Origin: JAUJOE01 sp038252945
GTDB taxonomy: Bacteria > Actinomycetota > Actinomycetes > Propionibacteriales > Nocardioidaceae
Direction of reading: 5' to 3'
Length of the DNA: 19,503 bases
Assembly (NCBI GenBank): GCA_038252945.1
Contig: JBBSHN010000042.1
Coordinates: 1-19,503, forward strand
This document shows, piece after piece, positions 8,267-16,765 of this stretch. Both the position numbers and the translations under genes were made by a program. Under the pieces are notes generated by a model. It did no database searches and was not told the origin of the DNA. It saw only the letters and a program-made list of their open reading frames with translations. Every line of letters starts with the position of its first letter. Position 1 is the stretch's first letter.

Positions 8267-9262
8267 CTAGGCGGACTTCTTTGTCGTCGCCTTCTTCGGC
8301 GTCGTCTTGGCACTGGCTGTCGGTTTTGTCTTGGTCTTGGTGGCCGACTTCGTCGCCGCCTTGCCGGTGGATGACGTGGCCTCGGCCTGGGACGTCGGCT
8401 TCGACGTACGGCGACTCTTGGTCGGCGCAGGCGCCGCAGCCCCTTCAGTACCGGTGGCGGCGACGATGTCGCTCGCAACCGCTTCCCGGCGCTGCTTCGC
8501 CGCCTCGACACTGGCACGCAGCGCAGCCACTAGGTCGACGACGTCAGCCGTCTGGGCTTCCTGAGAGTCGGCCTCGGGCAGCGGGAGTCCGGAGGCTTTG
8601 GCCTGTACGAGCTCCTCGAGCGCTCTGCGGTAGTCGCTGGAGTACTTCGACGGGTCGAACTCTCCCGACAGCGTGGAGATGTAGGACTCGGCCATCCCCA
8701 CCTCTTGCTTACGAATGTTCACCGAGTCGTCCGGAACGGCGAAACCGCTGTCACGCACCTCATCTGGCCACAACATCGTCTGAAGGACCAGCGCACCATC
8801 CTTCTCACGGAGCAGGGCCAGCGTCTCGCGGGTGCGGATCGCCACCTTGACCAACGCGCACTGTCCTGTGGTCGTCAGAGCATCCCGCAGCAGCACGTAG
8901 GGCTTGAGCCCCACACCATCGGCGGCCAGGTAGTAGGCCTTGGAGAAGTACAGCGGATCGACTTGTTCCGCCGGTACGAACTCCAGCACCTCGATCGACT
9001 TGGCGGTGGGCAGCGGCAGATCGCCGAAGTCGTCGTCCGTCAAGACGACGAGCCGTCCATCCGGCAGCTCATACGCCTTCCCGATGTCGGAGTACGGCAC
9101 CTCGGAGCCGTCGATCTCGCACACTCGCTTATAGCGGATTCGACCACCGTCGGCTTCGTGCACCTGTCGAAACGACACATTGCGTTCCTCGGTCGCCGAA
9201 TAGACCTTGATTGGGATCGTCACCAGGCCGAACGAAATCGTGCCCTTCCAGATCGCCTGCAT
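8267..9262 (-). CDS. ku: Ku protein, non-homologous end joining
   Basis: The 331-residue protein begins MQAIWKGTISFGLVTIPIKV, the standard N-terminus of bacterial Ku. It continues with the Ku core beta-barrel (YKRVCEIDGSEVPYSDIGKAYE, VDPLYFSKAYYLAAD, LLREKDGALVLQTMLWPDEV). Ku homodimers encircle broken DNA ends and recruit ligase D. Residues ~1-255 are the core; from ~275 to 331 there is a disordered Lys/Ala/Thr/Ser tail with 12 lysines, of the type that contributes to DNA binding in other actinobacterial Ku proteins. ATG 9262 is supported by a GGGAGG ribosome site 4 nt upstream. A TAGCGT hexamer (plus-strand 9292-9297) is a possible -10 element. LigD is not in the window, so the partner ligase must be encoded elsewhere. 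Confidence 0.97.
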   Translation of the reverse strand: MQAIWKGTISFGLVTIPIKVYSATEERNVSFRQVHEADGGRIRYKRVCEIDGSEVPYSDIGKAYELPDGRLVVLTDDDFGDLPLPTAKSIEVLEFVPAEQVDPLYFSKAYYLAADGVGLKPYVLLRDALTTTGQCALVKVAIRTRETLALLREKDGALVLQTMLWPDEVRDSGFAVPDDSVNIRKQEVGMAESYISTLSGEFDPSKYSSDYRRALEELVQAKASGLPLPEADSQEAQTADVVDLVAALRASVEAAKQRREAVASDIVAATGTEGAAAPAPTKSRRTSKPTSQAEATSSTGKAATKSATKTKTKPTASAKTTPKKATTKKSA

Positions 9263-9455
9263 GGCGCCTCCCTATCCGTTTACCTGCGATAACGCTAGCA
9301 AGCGGCGGCCGGGGCCCTCGAGGAACCGACATTCCCGATGGTGCCCGGCCGTAAAAACACCTCATCCCGTCGCTCGCGGAAACTACACCGAGACGGAAAT
9401 TGGTGGCCGCCAATGCCGACAGACTCGGGCCTTCGGTGGCGTGTCGGCGGAGGGG
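9263..9455. other. intergenic region between the cpaE-like gene and ku
   Basis: I see no gene in these 193 bp. The right part follows the cpaE-like stop and holds a near-perfect 16-bp palindrome at 9399-9414 (ATTGGTGG/CCGCCAAT, one mismatch). It is read on the minus strand, where it is followed by TTTCC, so it could be a weak terminator for that operon or a protein-binding site. The left part must hold the ku promoter. The only hexamer of TANNNT form noticed is TAGCGT (complement of 9292-9297), and it has no good -35 partner. The short open frames crossing this stretch do not look like protein. Confidence 0.35.
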
Positions 9456-10730
9456 CTAGCGGCGGGAGAAGCGGCGGCTCGGCTGCTGCGGCGCCTGGCC
9501 TGACCCAGGGGCTGCAACCAGGACGACGTCTGGTACGCCGACGAACTCGGCAGCAAGTCGACCGAGGGCCTTCGTCAGCGGGGATTCAGGCGCGGCCTCG
9601 GTCAGCGTGCGTCCGTGCACCATCGCCTTGTCACACGCGGGCCGGTCCTCTGGAAGCGTCCGCAGCTGGCTCGCCCCGGTGGCCCGAGCGACGAGCTCGA
9701 GCATCTCATCGGTCGACCAACCGAGACTGTCGCGCACCCGGTTGACGACGAGGTACGGGGACGTCCCGGGAAGCACGACCGACAGTTCGTGCACGGCTCG
9801 GATCAGACGGCTGAGACCGAGTGGGTCCGCGCTACCCACCACGACGACGAGGTCGGCCGCAGTCAGGGCCTCGATCGTCGCGCCGTTGCGGCGCGGCACC
9901 GCAAGGTCGTAGCTGACCTCTTCGTCGGTCTCCACAGCGAAGCCGCAGTCGACCACAGTGAAGGTGCACAGCGCACGAGCGGCGTCGAAGACGTCGCGGA
10001 GAAGCGGCGGCTTGACCTCCGTCCAGCGGTCGGCACGCGGCAGCCCGGTGAGCACTCGCAGCCGGGGGCTAACCCGCCGCGCGAGCTGGGCCAAGGTCTG
10101 CGGCGTCAACGCTCCGGAGTTTGCGGCGCGGGCGGCCGCCAACAGGCCTGAAGACTCGTCGAGAAGGCCGAGCAGAGGTGCGCACGCGCCACCGTAGACG
10201 TCAGCGTCGACCACTAGCGTGTCGGCTCCAAGCCGCGCCAACTCAGCGCCCAGGCCAAGTGCCGTCACCGACCGGCCTGGAGCTCCCGTGGGTCCCCACA
10301 CTGCCAGCACGCTGCCGGAATTTTTCGCAACCGGGGTTTCAGCAGGCTCGCCATTTTGGGGCTCGCCGACGTCCAGCGGGCCCGCGCCAGCCACCGTCAC
10401 CACCTCAGGGACAGAGATCACGTCGTCCGCAGCGGCGAACAGGGTGACGCCGAGTCGACGCAGAGCTGCCTCGTCGGCACTCGAGGTCTCCGCTGTCCAG
10501 CCGACGACCTCCACGCCGTGGTCGCGCAGGCGAGCGACAACGGTGCGGTCGATGCCTCGAAGTTGCGCGGAGACCAAGGCCACTTTGGCCTGCTGAAGGG
10601 CAGCGGCAGCCAGCAGGTCAGGGACGTCGACGCACCGGCGTACGACGTGGAATAGCGGGTCGTTCAAGGCCTTGAGCAGAGTCGCCTCGAAGTCGGCACC
10701 ACCGACTGCGACAAGGATCCCCGTCGACAT
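9456..10730 (-). CDS. CpaE/MinD-like ATPase-fold protein with degenerate P-loop
   Basis: The 424-residue protein has two parts. Residues 1-~105 resemble the receiver-like N-domain of CpaE. Residues ~140-390 form a ParA/MinD-type fold: AVWGPTGAPGRSVTALGLG at the P-loop position, TLVVDADVYGG (171-181), then VVDCGFAVE and ADLVVVVGSADPLGLSRL. CpaE proteins localise or organise Tad/Flp secretion machines. The P-loop is unusual: in the deviant Walker motif KGGxGKS, both lysines are replaced (T148 and R153). The gene starts ATG 10730, one base after the stop of the SAF-domain gene, so the two form an operon. No TadA, TadB/C or pilin gene follows, only a 193-bp gap and ku. The CpaE-like fold is clear, but ATP hydrolysis and a Tad role are not shown. 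Confidence 0.82.
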   Translation of the reverse strand: MSTGILVAVGGADFEATLLKALNDPLFHVVRRCVDVPDLLAAAALQQAKVALVSAQLRGIDRTVVARLRDHGVEVVGWTAETSSADEAALRRLGVTLFAAADDVISVPEVVTVAGAGPLDVGEPQNGEPAETPVAKNSGSVLAVWGPTGAPGRSVTALGLGAELARLGADTLVVDADVYGGACAPLLGLLDESSGLLAAARAANSGALTPQTLAQLARRVSPRLRVLTGLPRADRWTEVKPPLLRDVFDAARALCTFTVVDCGFAVETDEEVSYDLAVPRRNGATIEALTAADLVVVVGSADPLGLSRLIRAVHELSVVLPGTSPYLVVNRVRDSLGWSTDEMLELVARATGASQLRTLPEDRPACDKAMVHGRTLTEAAPESPLTKALGRLAAEFVGVPDVVLVAAPGSGQAPQQPSRRFSRR

Positions 10731-10731
10731 C

Positions 10732-11445
10732 TCAGCCGCTGATCCGAATCAGCACCACGGTGGCTCCGTTGAGAGCGTCGAGCACCGCGGACGTGGCGGT
10801 GCCCTGCGACAGCGCCACGACGACCTGCCGGTCACCACCCAGCCCCGTCACGCTGACCTCCGCGACTGACAACACGGCGGCATCGTTCAGTACTAACTCG
10901 GAGTGGCGCCGACGATCCTCAGGCTTGGGCACCGCCCACACCTGGACATGGTCACCGGCAACAAGGTCGGTGGGTAAACCGGCAGCGGTGACGCCGAGAG
11001 GCAGTTGAGCCGGCAGCGACGCGCCGTCGGTGGACACGGCGGATCGAGGCAGCATCTCGCCGGCGCCGAGATCGTGGGTGGTATGCGCGTTCTGGGGTAT
11101 CGACTCGTCGGCCAACCAGTATCGGCTCTGGTCGGCAAGGTCACCGAAGTGCACACGAGTGACACCTAGATCCGAGGTGTCGACAGCCATCCCAGCGCTG
11201 ACGGCGTGATCCAGTGTCCACACTGGCACGGTGTTGTCGGCCGCCGCCAACACTCGCGCACCGATGACGACCGAAGCCAGGACGAGGAGGGCTCCCAGCC
11301 ACAGCCGCGGATCGCGCCACCGAGCGGTGCCCGTACGGCGTGCCGGCGGTGAGGCAGCCACCTCTCCGGCATCCGCAGTGTCGGCCGGATGAGCGACCCC
11401 ACGTTGCAACAAGGACACGGCCGACATTGTGCCGGGGTGGTGCAC
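10732..11445 (-). CDS. SAF-domain membrane protein (CpaB/RcpC/FlgA type)
   Basis: GTG 11445 gives 237 residues. ATG 11427 (MSAVSLLQRG) gives 231 and is equally possible, as neither start has a convincing ribosome site. An Arg-rich cytosolic N-terminus leads to one membrane span at residues ~48-68 (LWLGALLVLASVVIGARVLA). A SAF domain follows at ~72-137 (VPVWTLDHAVSAGMAVDTSD; LGAGEMLPRSAV). The extracytoplasmic part then carries the VAGDHVQVWAVP segment seen in CpaB/RcpC-like proteins, and the whole resembles the N-terminal half of Tad-pilus CpaB. It is the first gene of a two-gene unit with the CpaE-like gene, and is divergent from the HTH gene across 74 bp. CpaB-type proteins act in the envelope with the secretin in Gram-negatives. 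Without an outer membrane its partner here is unknown. Confidence 0.8.
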   Translation of the reverse strand: MHHPGTMSAVSLLQRGVAHPADTADAGEVAASPPARRTGTARWRDPRLWLGALLVLASVVIGARVLAAADNTVPVWTLDHAVSAGMAVDTSDLGVTRVHFGDLADQSRYWLADESIPQNAHTTHDLGAGEMLPRSAVSTDGASLPAQLPLGVTAAGLPTDLVAGDHVQVWAVPKPEDRRRHSELVLNDAAVLSVAEVSVTGLGGDRQVVVALSQGTATSAVLDALNGATVVLIRISG

Positions 11446-11475
11446 TCGGCGGAAGGGTTGTGCACAGCTCTGGCG

Positions 11476-11518
11476 CGAAATCCCCGAAATCGGCGTAGAA
11501 GCCGTGCCAGAATTTCGG
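11476..11518. promoter_or_regulatory. direct and inverted CGAAAT repeats in a divergent promoter region
   Basis: Two exact CGAAATC units lie in tandem at 11476-11482 and 11485-11491, a 9-bp period. The second extends to CCGAAAT and is matched by an inverted ATTTCGG at 11512-11518, immediately before the HTH gene's ATG. The three half-sites occupy the 74-bp gap between the divergent SAF and HTH genes. The natural reading is an operator for the HTH protein controlling itself and its neighbour. The regulatory role is inferred. Confidence 0.45.
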
Positions 11519-11519
11519 T

Positions 11520-11807
11520 ATGGCCGATCCCTCGACCCGTTTCTACAGCCTCGCAGACGTGGCCGAGGTTTTGAACATCTCAGTCAAGCAGACATACGCG
11601 CTTGTGCGCCGCGGAGATCTTCCCGCGATCAAGATCGGTGGCCGAGGCCAGTGGCGGGTCGAACATACTGCGCTCGAGAGCTACATCAAGGACGCGTATC
11701 AAAGCACCCGCCAGTACATCCACGATCACCCGTTCACCGCGGACGAGGCTGGAGAGAAGCTCGACGCTGATCGGAGCAATGCAGCGAAGCCCGCTCTCGG
11801 CGACTAG
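11520..11807 (+). CDS. excisionase-family (MerR-like winged HTH) DNA-binding protein
   Basis: The 95-residue protein carries a compact HTH_17/excisionase-type DNA-binding domain at residues ~8-56. YSLADVAEVLNISVKQTYAL forms the helix-turn-helix, and VRRGDLPAIKIGGRGQWRVE forms the wing that closes the fold. A helical acidic tail follows (ALESYIKDAYQSTRQYIHDH). It lacks an effector-binding domain. The fold is that of BldC-like regulators and of phage excisionases, but no integrase is nearby and the gene sits in a housekeeping block, so a transcription factor is more likely. ATG 11520 has no ribosome site; a CAGAAT hexamer ends 7 nt before it, which would suit a leaderless mRNA. Its last 4 bases overlap the end of the convergent downstream gene. 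Confidence 0.85.
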   Translation: MADPSTRFYSLADVAEVLNISVKQTYALVRRGDLPAIKIGGRGQWRVEHTALESYIKDAYQSTRQYIHDHPFTADEAGEKLDADRSNAAKPALGD

Positions 11808-12367
11808 GTCCTGGTCGCGCTGGCACGCCGTACCTGCCCGAGAGCGGCGAACGGCACAGTAGATCTGCCACGCACCGACGAGCGCCGCGGCGCTTCGCCG
11901 ATCTCGTGAAGCGCCAGATCGACATAGTCCGCTCCCACGCGCTCCGGCGTTCCCGTGAGCGACGTCCCGGTGCGCAGCGTCACCATGACGGCGGACCGTT
12001 CGAGCACCACAGCTCGCAACGCTGCGGTGAGACGCAGGCGACTCGAAACGGGGCTGCCCCCACTCGGGCTAGTGGCTGCCGTCGGCAGGTCGGAGATGGC
12101 CAGCACCGCTGTCAACGGAATCAAAACCTCGTCCGCCGCTTGCAACAGCAGCCAGTCCGCTCCGACCTGGAGCAGCGCGCCACGCACTGTTCCGACGCCC
12201 TCGACCGACAACGAGACGGCGGCGCCTTCTGCGGCGCGTAGACGGCTGAGCAAGCTGATGCGGCCGAGTTCGAAGCGCACCTGATCGGCGATCTCTGCAT
12301 CAGCGTCGGCCTCCACCATCGTCTGTGCCTGGCTTTCCAGGTCCGCGAACAGGCGGTCCCAGCGCAT
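11804..12367 (-). CDS. actinobacterial protein of unknown function with duplicated beta domain
   Basis: The 187-residue protein begins MRWDRLFADLESQAQ, a start I recognise from unnamed actinobacterial proteins. An acidic helical N-terminus (1-~45) is followed by two similar strand-rich segments. Residues ~50-92 carry GTVRGALLQVGADWLLLQ and then VLIPLTAVLAI. Residues ~126-180 carry TSLTGTPERVGADYVDLA and then VPFAALGQVR. The shared G-x-VGAD-(W/Y)-x-x-L and (I/V)P(L/F)xA(V/L) pattern points to a tandem duplication of a small beta-barrel, perhaps Sm- or PRC-like. There is no signal peptide or membrane span, so it should be cytosolic. A good promoter leads directly into ATG 12367 without room for a ribosome site. 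Its 3' end overlaps the HTH gene's stop by 4 bp. No function is proposed. Confidence 0.75.
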   Translation of the reverse strand: MRWDRLFADLESQAQTMVEADADAEIADQVRFELGRISLLSRLRAAEGAAVSLSVEGVGTVRGALLQVGADWLLLQAADEVLIPLTAVLAISDLPTAATSPSGGSPVSSRLRLTAALRAVVLERSAVMVTLRTGTSLTGTPERVGADYVDLALHEIGEAPRRSSVRGRSTVPFAALGQVRRASATRT

Positions 12368-12374
12368 GGCGGCG

Positions 12375-12404
12375 ACGCTAGACCTCCAACCCCCCAGTTG
12401 TCAG
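12375..12404 (-). promoter_or_regulatory. candidate leaderless promoter for the 12367 gene
   Basis: On the minus strand, CTGACA (complement of 12399-12404) and TAGCGT (complement of 12375-12380) are separated by 18 bp. They match sigma-70-type -35 and the actinobacterial TANNNT -10. Only 7 nt lie between the -10 and ATG 12367, so transcription should begin at or next to the start codon. Confidence 0.5.
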
Positions 12405-12455
12405 ACCCTGAGGCGGATTCCGCCCACCTGGCGCGGAGACGTTGTGGACACCTGC

Positions 12456-12484
12456 TTGACCAGCCCATGCAGGGGCGCTAGACA
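12456..12484 (+). promoter_or_regulatory. candidate leaderless promoter for the LysM gene
   Basis: TTGACC at 12456-12461 is followed after exactly 17 bp by TAGACA at 12479-12484. Six bases later comes GTG 12491. The -35 is near consensus and the -10 is partial (TA, A at position 4). The spacing places the start of transcription on the GTG, which supports that start and a leaderless mRNA. It is arranged back to back with the promoter of the 12367 gene. Confidence 0.5.
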
Positions 12485-12490
12485 AGTGCT

Positions 12491-13195
12491 GTGGGCAGCA
12501 AACAGAAGCAAATGTGCGAATTGGGCTTCCTCTGGCGTTTCAAGCGTGGTGGCGACAGATGGCGGGCACTCGCCATGTGCACTGTCTCCGTGTACCTGCT
12601 CGTGCGGCTCGCGGAAGAGGCCAGCGTCCCTTCGTTGGTGAAGTTGCGGCTCGGTCTCTTCGCCGGTACGCCGCCCGCAGGTGGCCTGACGCTCGACCGG
12701 GCAGTAGCAGATCTCGCTCTTCCGGCAGCGCTCGGAGTGGCCGTCATTCTGCTGGGGTTGGTTGCGCTCAACTCCCTCGGCGCTTGCCTGGCCGGCCGAA
12801 TGCCACAGCTCGACACGTTGGCGAGAAGCATCACCCCGGCGGCCCTTCGGCGCTACGTTCTCGGGCTCTGCGGGATAGCGCTGGCCACGTCAGCGGCTTC
12901 CGGGGCCGCCGCTGCGGATCCCAGCTCACCCCCGCATCCGAGCCTGTCCCCCAGCCGCATCTCCGGCCTTCCATTACCTGATCTGCCGATCGCTCCGGTA
13001 AGGACGGTCGTCGTGGTGCACCCCGGGGACAGCCTGTGGTCGATAGCCCGCCGGACTCTGCCGAGCTCAGCCTCCGACGCGGTCGTGTCACGCCGGGTGG
13101 CACGGCTGTACGCCGACAACCGCCGAATTCTCGGCCCCGATCCCGATCTGATCTTCCCCGGCCAAACCCTTCTCCTGCCCAGAGGAGTCTCATGA
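12491..13195 (+). CDS. membrane-anchored LysM-domain protein
   Basis: The 234-residue protein starts at GTG 12491. ATGs at 12512 and 12575 are alternatives, but the promoter spacing favours the GTG. Hydrophobic spans lie at residues ~26-40 (LAMCTVSVYLLVRLA), ~76-100 (LPAALGVAVILLGLVALNSL) and ~123-141 (VLGLCGIALATSAASGAAAA). A Pro/Ser-rich linker precedes a C-terminal LysM domain at ~173-231: VVVHPGDSLWSIARRTLP, then VARLYADNRRIL and IFPGQTLLLP. LysM binds GlcNAc-containing glycans, here presumably peptidoglycan outside the membrane. No enzymatic domain is present, so it may tether or sense the wall. Its stop overlaps the next gene's start (ATGA), so the Rv3235-like protein is probably a translationally coupled partner. 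Confidence 0.85.
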   Translation: MGSKQKQMCELGFLWRFKRGGDRWRALAMCTVSVYLLVRLAEEASVPSLVKLRLGLFAGTPPAGGLTLDRAVADLALPAALGVAVILLGLVALNSLGACLAGRMPQLDTLARSITPAALRRYVLGLCGIALATSAASGAAAADPSSPPHPSLSPSRISGLPLPDLPIAPVRTVVVVHPGDSLWSIARRTLPSSASDAVVSRRVARLYADNRRILGPDPDLIFPGQTLLLPRGVS

Positions 13196-13734
13196 GCTCG
13201 ACGATGTATCTACGACCCGCACCTCCGCCGGCCCACAGTGCGGCACGCTGGACGGGCGATCGACGCCTCCCCGTGGCGGAGGAGGTGACGCCGTATAGCC
13301 AAGGCGCCCTGGCGTTGACGTTTCCACTACCGAGTGGGCTGGATTGTGAGCCGAGGAGTACCGCTCTCACGCTGGTGCAGCAGGGGTCGTGGCGAAGCGC
13401 GGATCCGAGCGAGTCACAAGTGTGGGCGGCGCGATTCCTGCAGGCCGTTGTCGAAGTGCTGTCGAGCGACCGCCCGCTCACTCAACTAGTGCGGTGGACT
13501 GACTCAGTGGTGTACGCCGACATCGGAAAGCGTCGACAGCGGTTGGCCCAGCGCGCAGCTCCGGCCTCCAGGGCGGGACGTCCGCATGTCGCTACTGTCC
13601 ACGTGTGCCACCCCACAGACTCCACGGCTGAGATAGCTGCTCGTGTGACGATGGGTGGCCGGTCCCGCGCCGTCGCGGCGAGGCTCGACCGGCGCAACGA
13701 GCGGTGGCTTTGCACCGCCATCCAGTTCGGCTGA
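13192..13734 (+). CDS. Rv3235 family protein
   Basis: The 180-residue protein starts at ATG 13192, inside the preceding gene's stop (ATGA), with AGAGGAG 4 nt upstream. The open frame continues further 5' but that part is a shadow of the LysM gene. After a Pro-rich, probably disordered N-terminus (~1-75), residues ~78-180 match the Rv3235 family: FLQAVVEVLSSDRPLTQLVR, then WTDSVVYADIGKR and HVATVHVCHP. The C-terminus contains SRAVAARLDRRNERWLCTAI. The family is actinobacterial, sits near secA in mycobacteria, and has no established function. The C-terminal strands are reminiscent of small Ntf2-like or SecA-vicinity accessory folds, but this is a weak impression. No signal peptide is seen, so it should be cytosolic. 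Its stop is 7 bp from the convergent secA stop. Confidence 0.85.
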   Translation: MSSTMYLRPAPPPAHSAARWTGDRRLPVAEEVTPYSQGALALTFPLPSGLDCEPRSTALTLVQQGSWRSADPSESQVWAARFLQAVVEVLSSDRPLTQLVRWTDSVVYADIGKRRQRLAQRAAPASRAGRPHVATVHVCHPTDSTAEIAARVTMGGRSRAVAARLDRRNERWLCTAIQFG

Positions 13735-13741
13735 CGTGCCC

Positions 13742-16651
<2,910 letters not shown>

Positions 16652-16716
16652 CCGGGTGGAGCTCCCTCGTCGCGTGGTTACCTGTCGAGCGGAGTGCGCC
16701 GACTCTGCGAGCCAGC

Positions 16717-16749
16717 AGGTCAGCTCACACGCTTGACCTTCCCATACTA
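16717..16749 (-). promoter_or_regulatory. candidate secA promoter with operator-like inverted repeat
   Basis: On the minus strand TAGTAT (complement of 16744-16749) is a good TANNNT -10, but no convincing -35 lies 16-18 bp upstream. The predicted transcription start, about 16737, falls in the inverted repeat AGGTCA-N11-TGACCT (16717-16739). The 5' leader would be about 85 nt. As RNA, most of the repeat could fold as an 8-bp stem with one bulged A. Which reading applies, operator or leader hairpin, depends on the real start site. Confidence 0.4.
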
Positions 16750-16765
16750 GGTGAACCGCTCTTGG

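Noticed and set aside
9129..9413. 94-residue minus-strand frame overlapping the ku start
   Set aside because: It is out of frame with Ku, has no family resemblance, and covers the expected ku promoter.
9456..11445. A complete Tad/Flp pilus locus
   Set aside because: Only the SAF and CpaE-like genes are present; no TadA ATPase, TadB/C, prepilin peptidase or pilin was found in the window.
11520..11807. Phage excisionase or a mobile element marker
   Set aside because: The domain is shared by many chromosomal regulators. No integrase, att repeats or composition change was seen nearby.
11520..11807. Naming the HTH protein BldC
   Set aside because: The DNA-binding fold is similar, but the protein is longer, with an acidic helical tail, and the helix sequence is not close to the BldC sequence I remember.
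13036..13191. 5' extension of the Rv3235-like gene (52 more codons)
   Set aside because: The extension overlaps the conserved LysM domain in another frame, whereas ATG 13192 has a strong ribosome site and an ATGA overlap.
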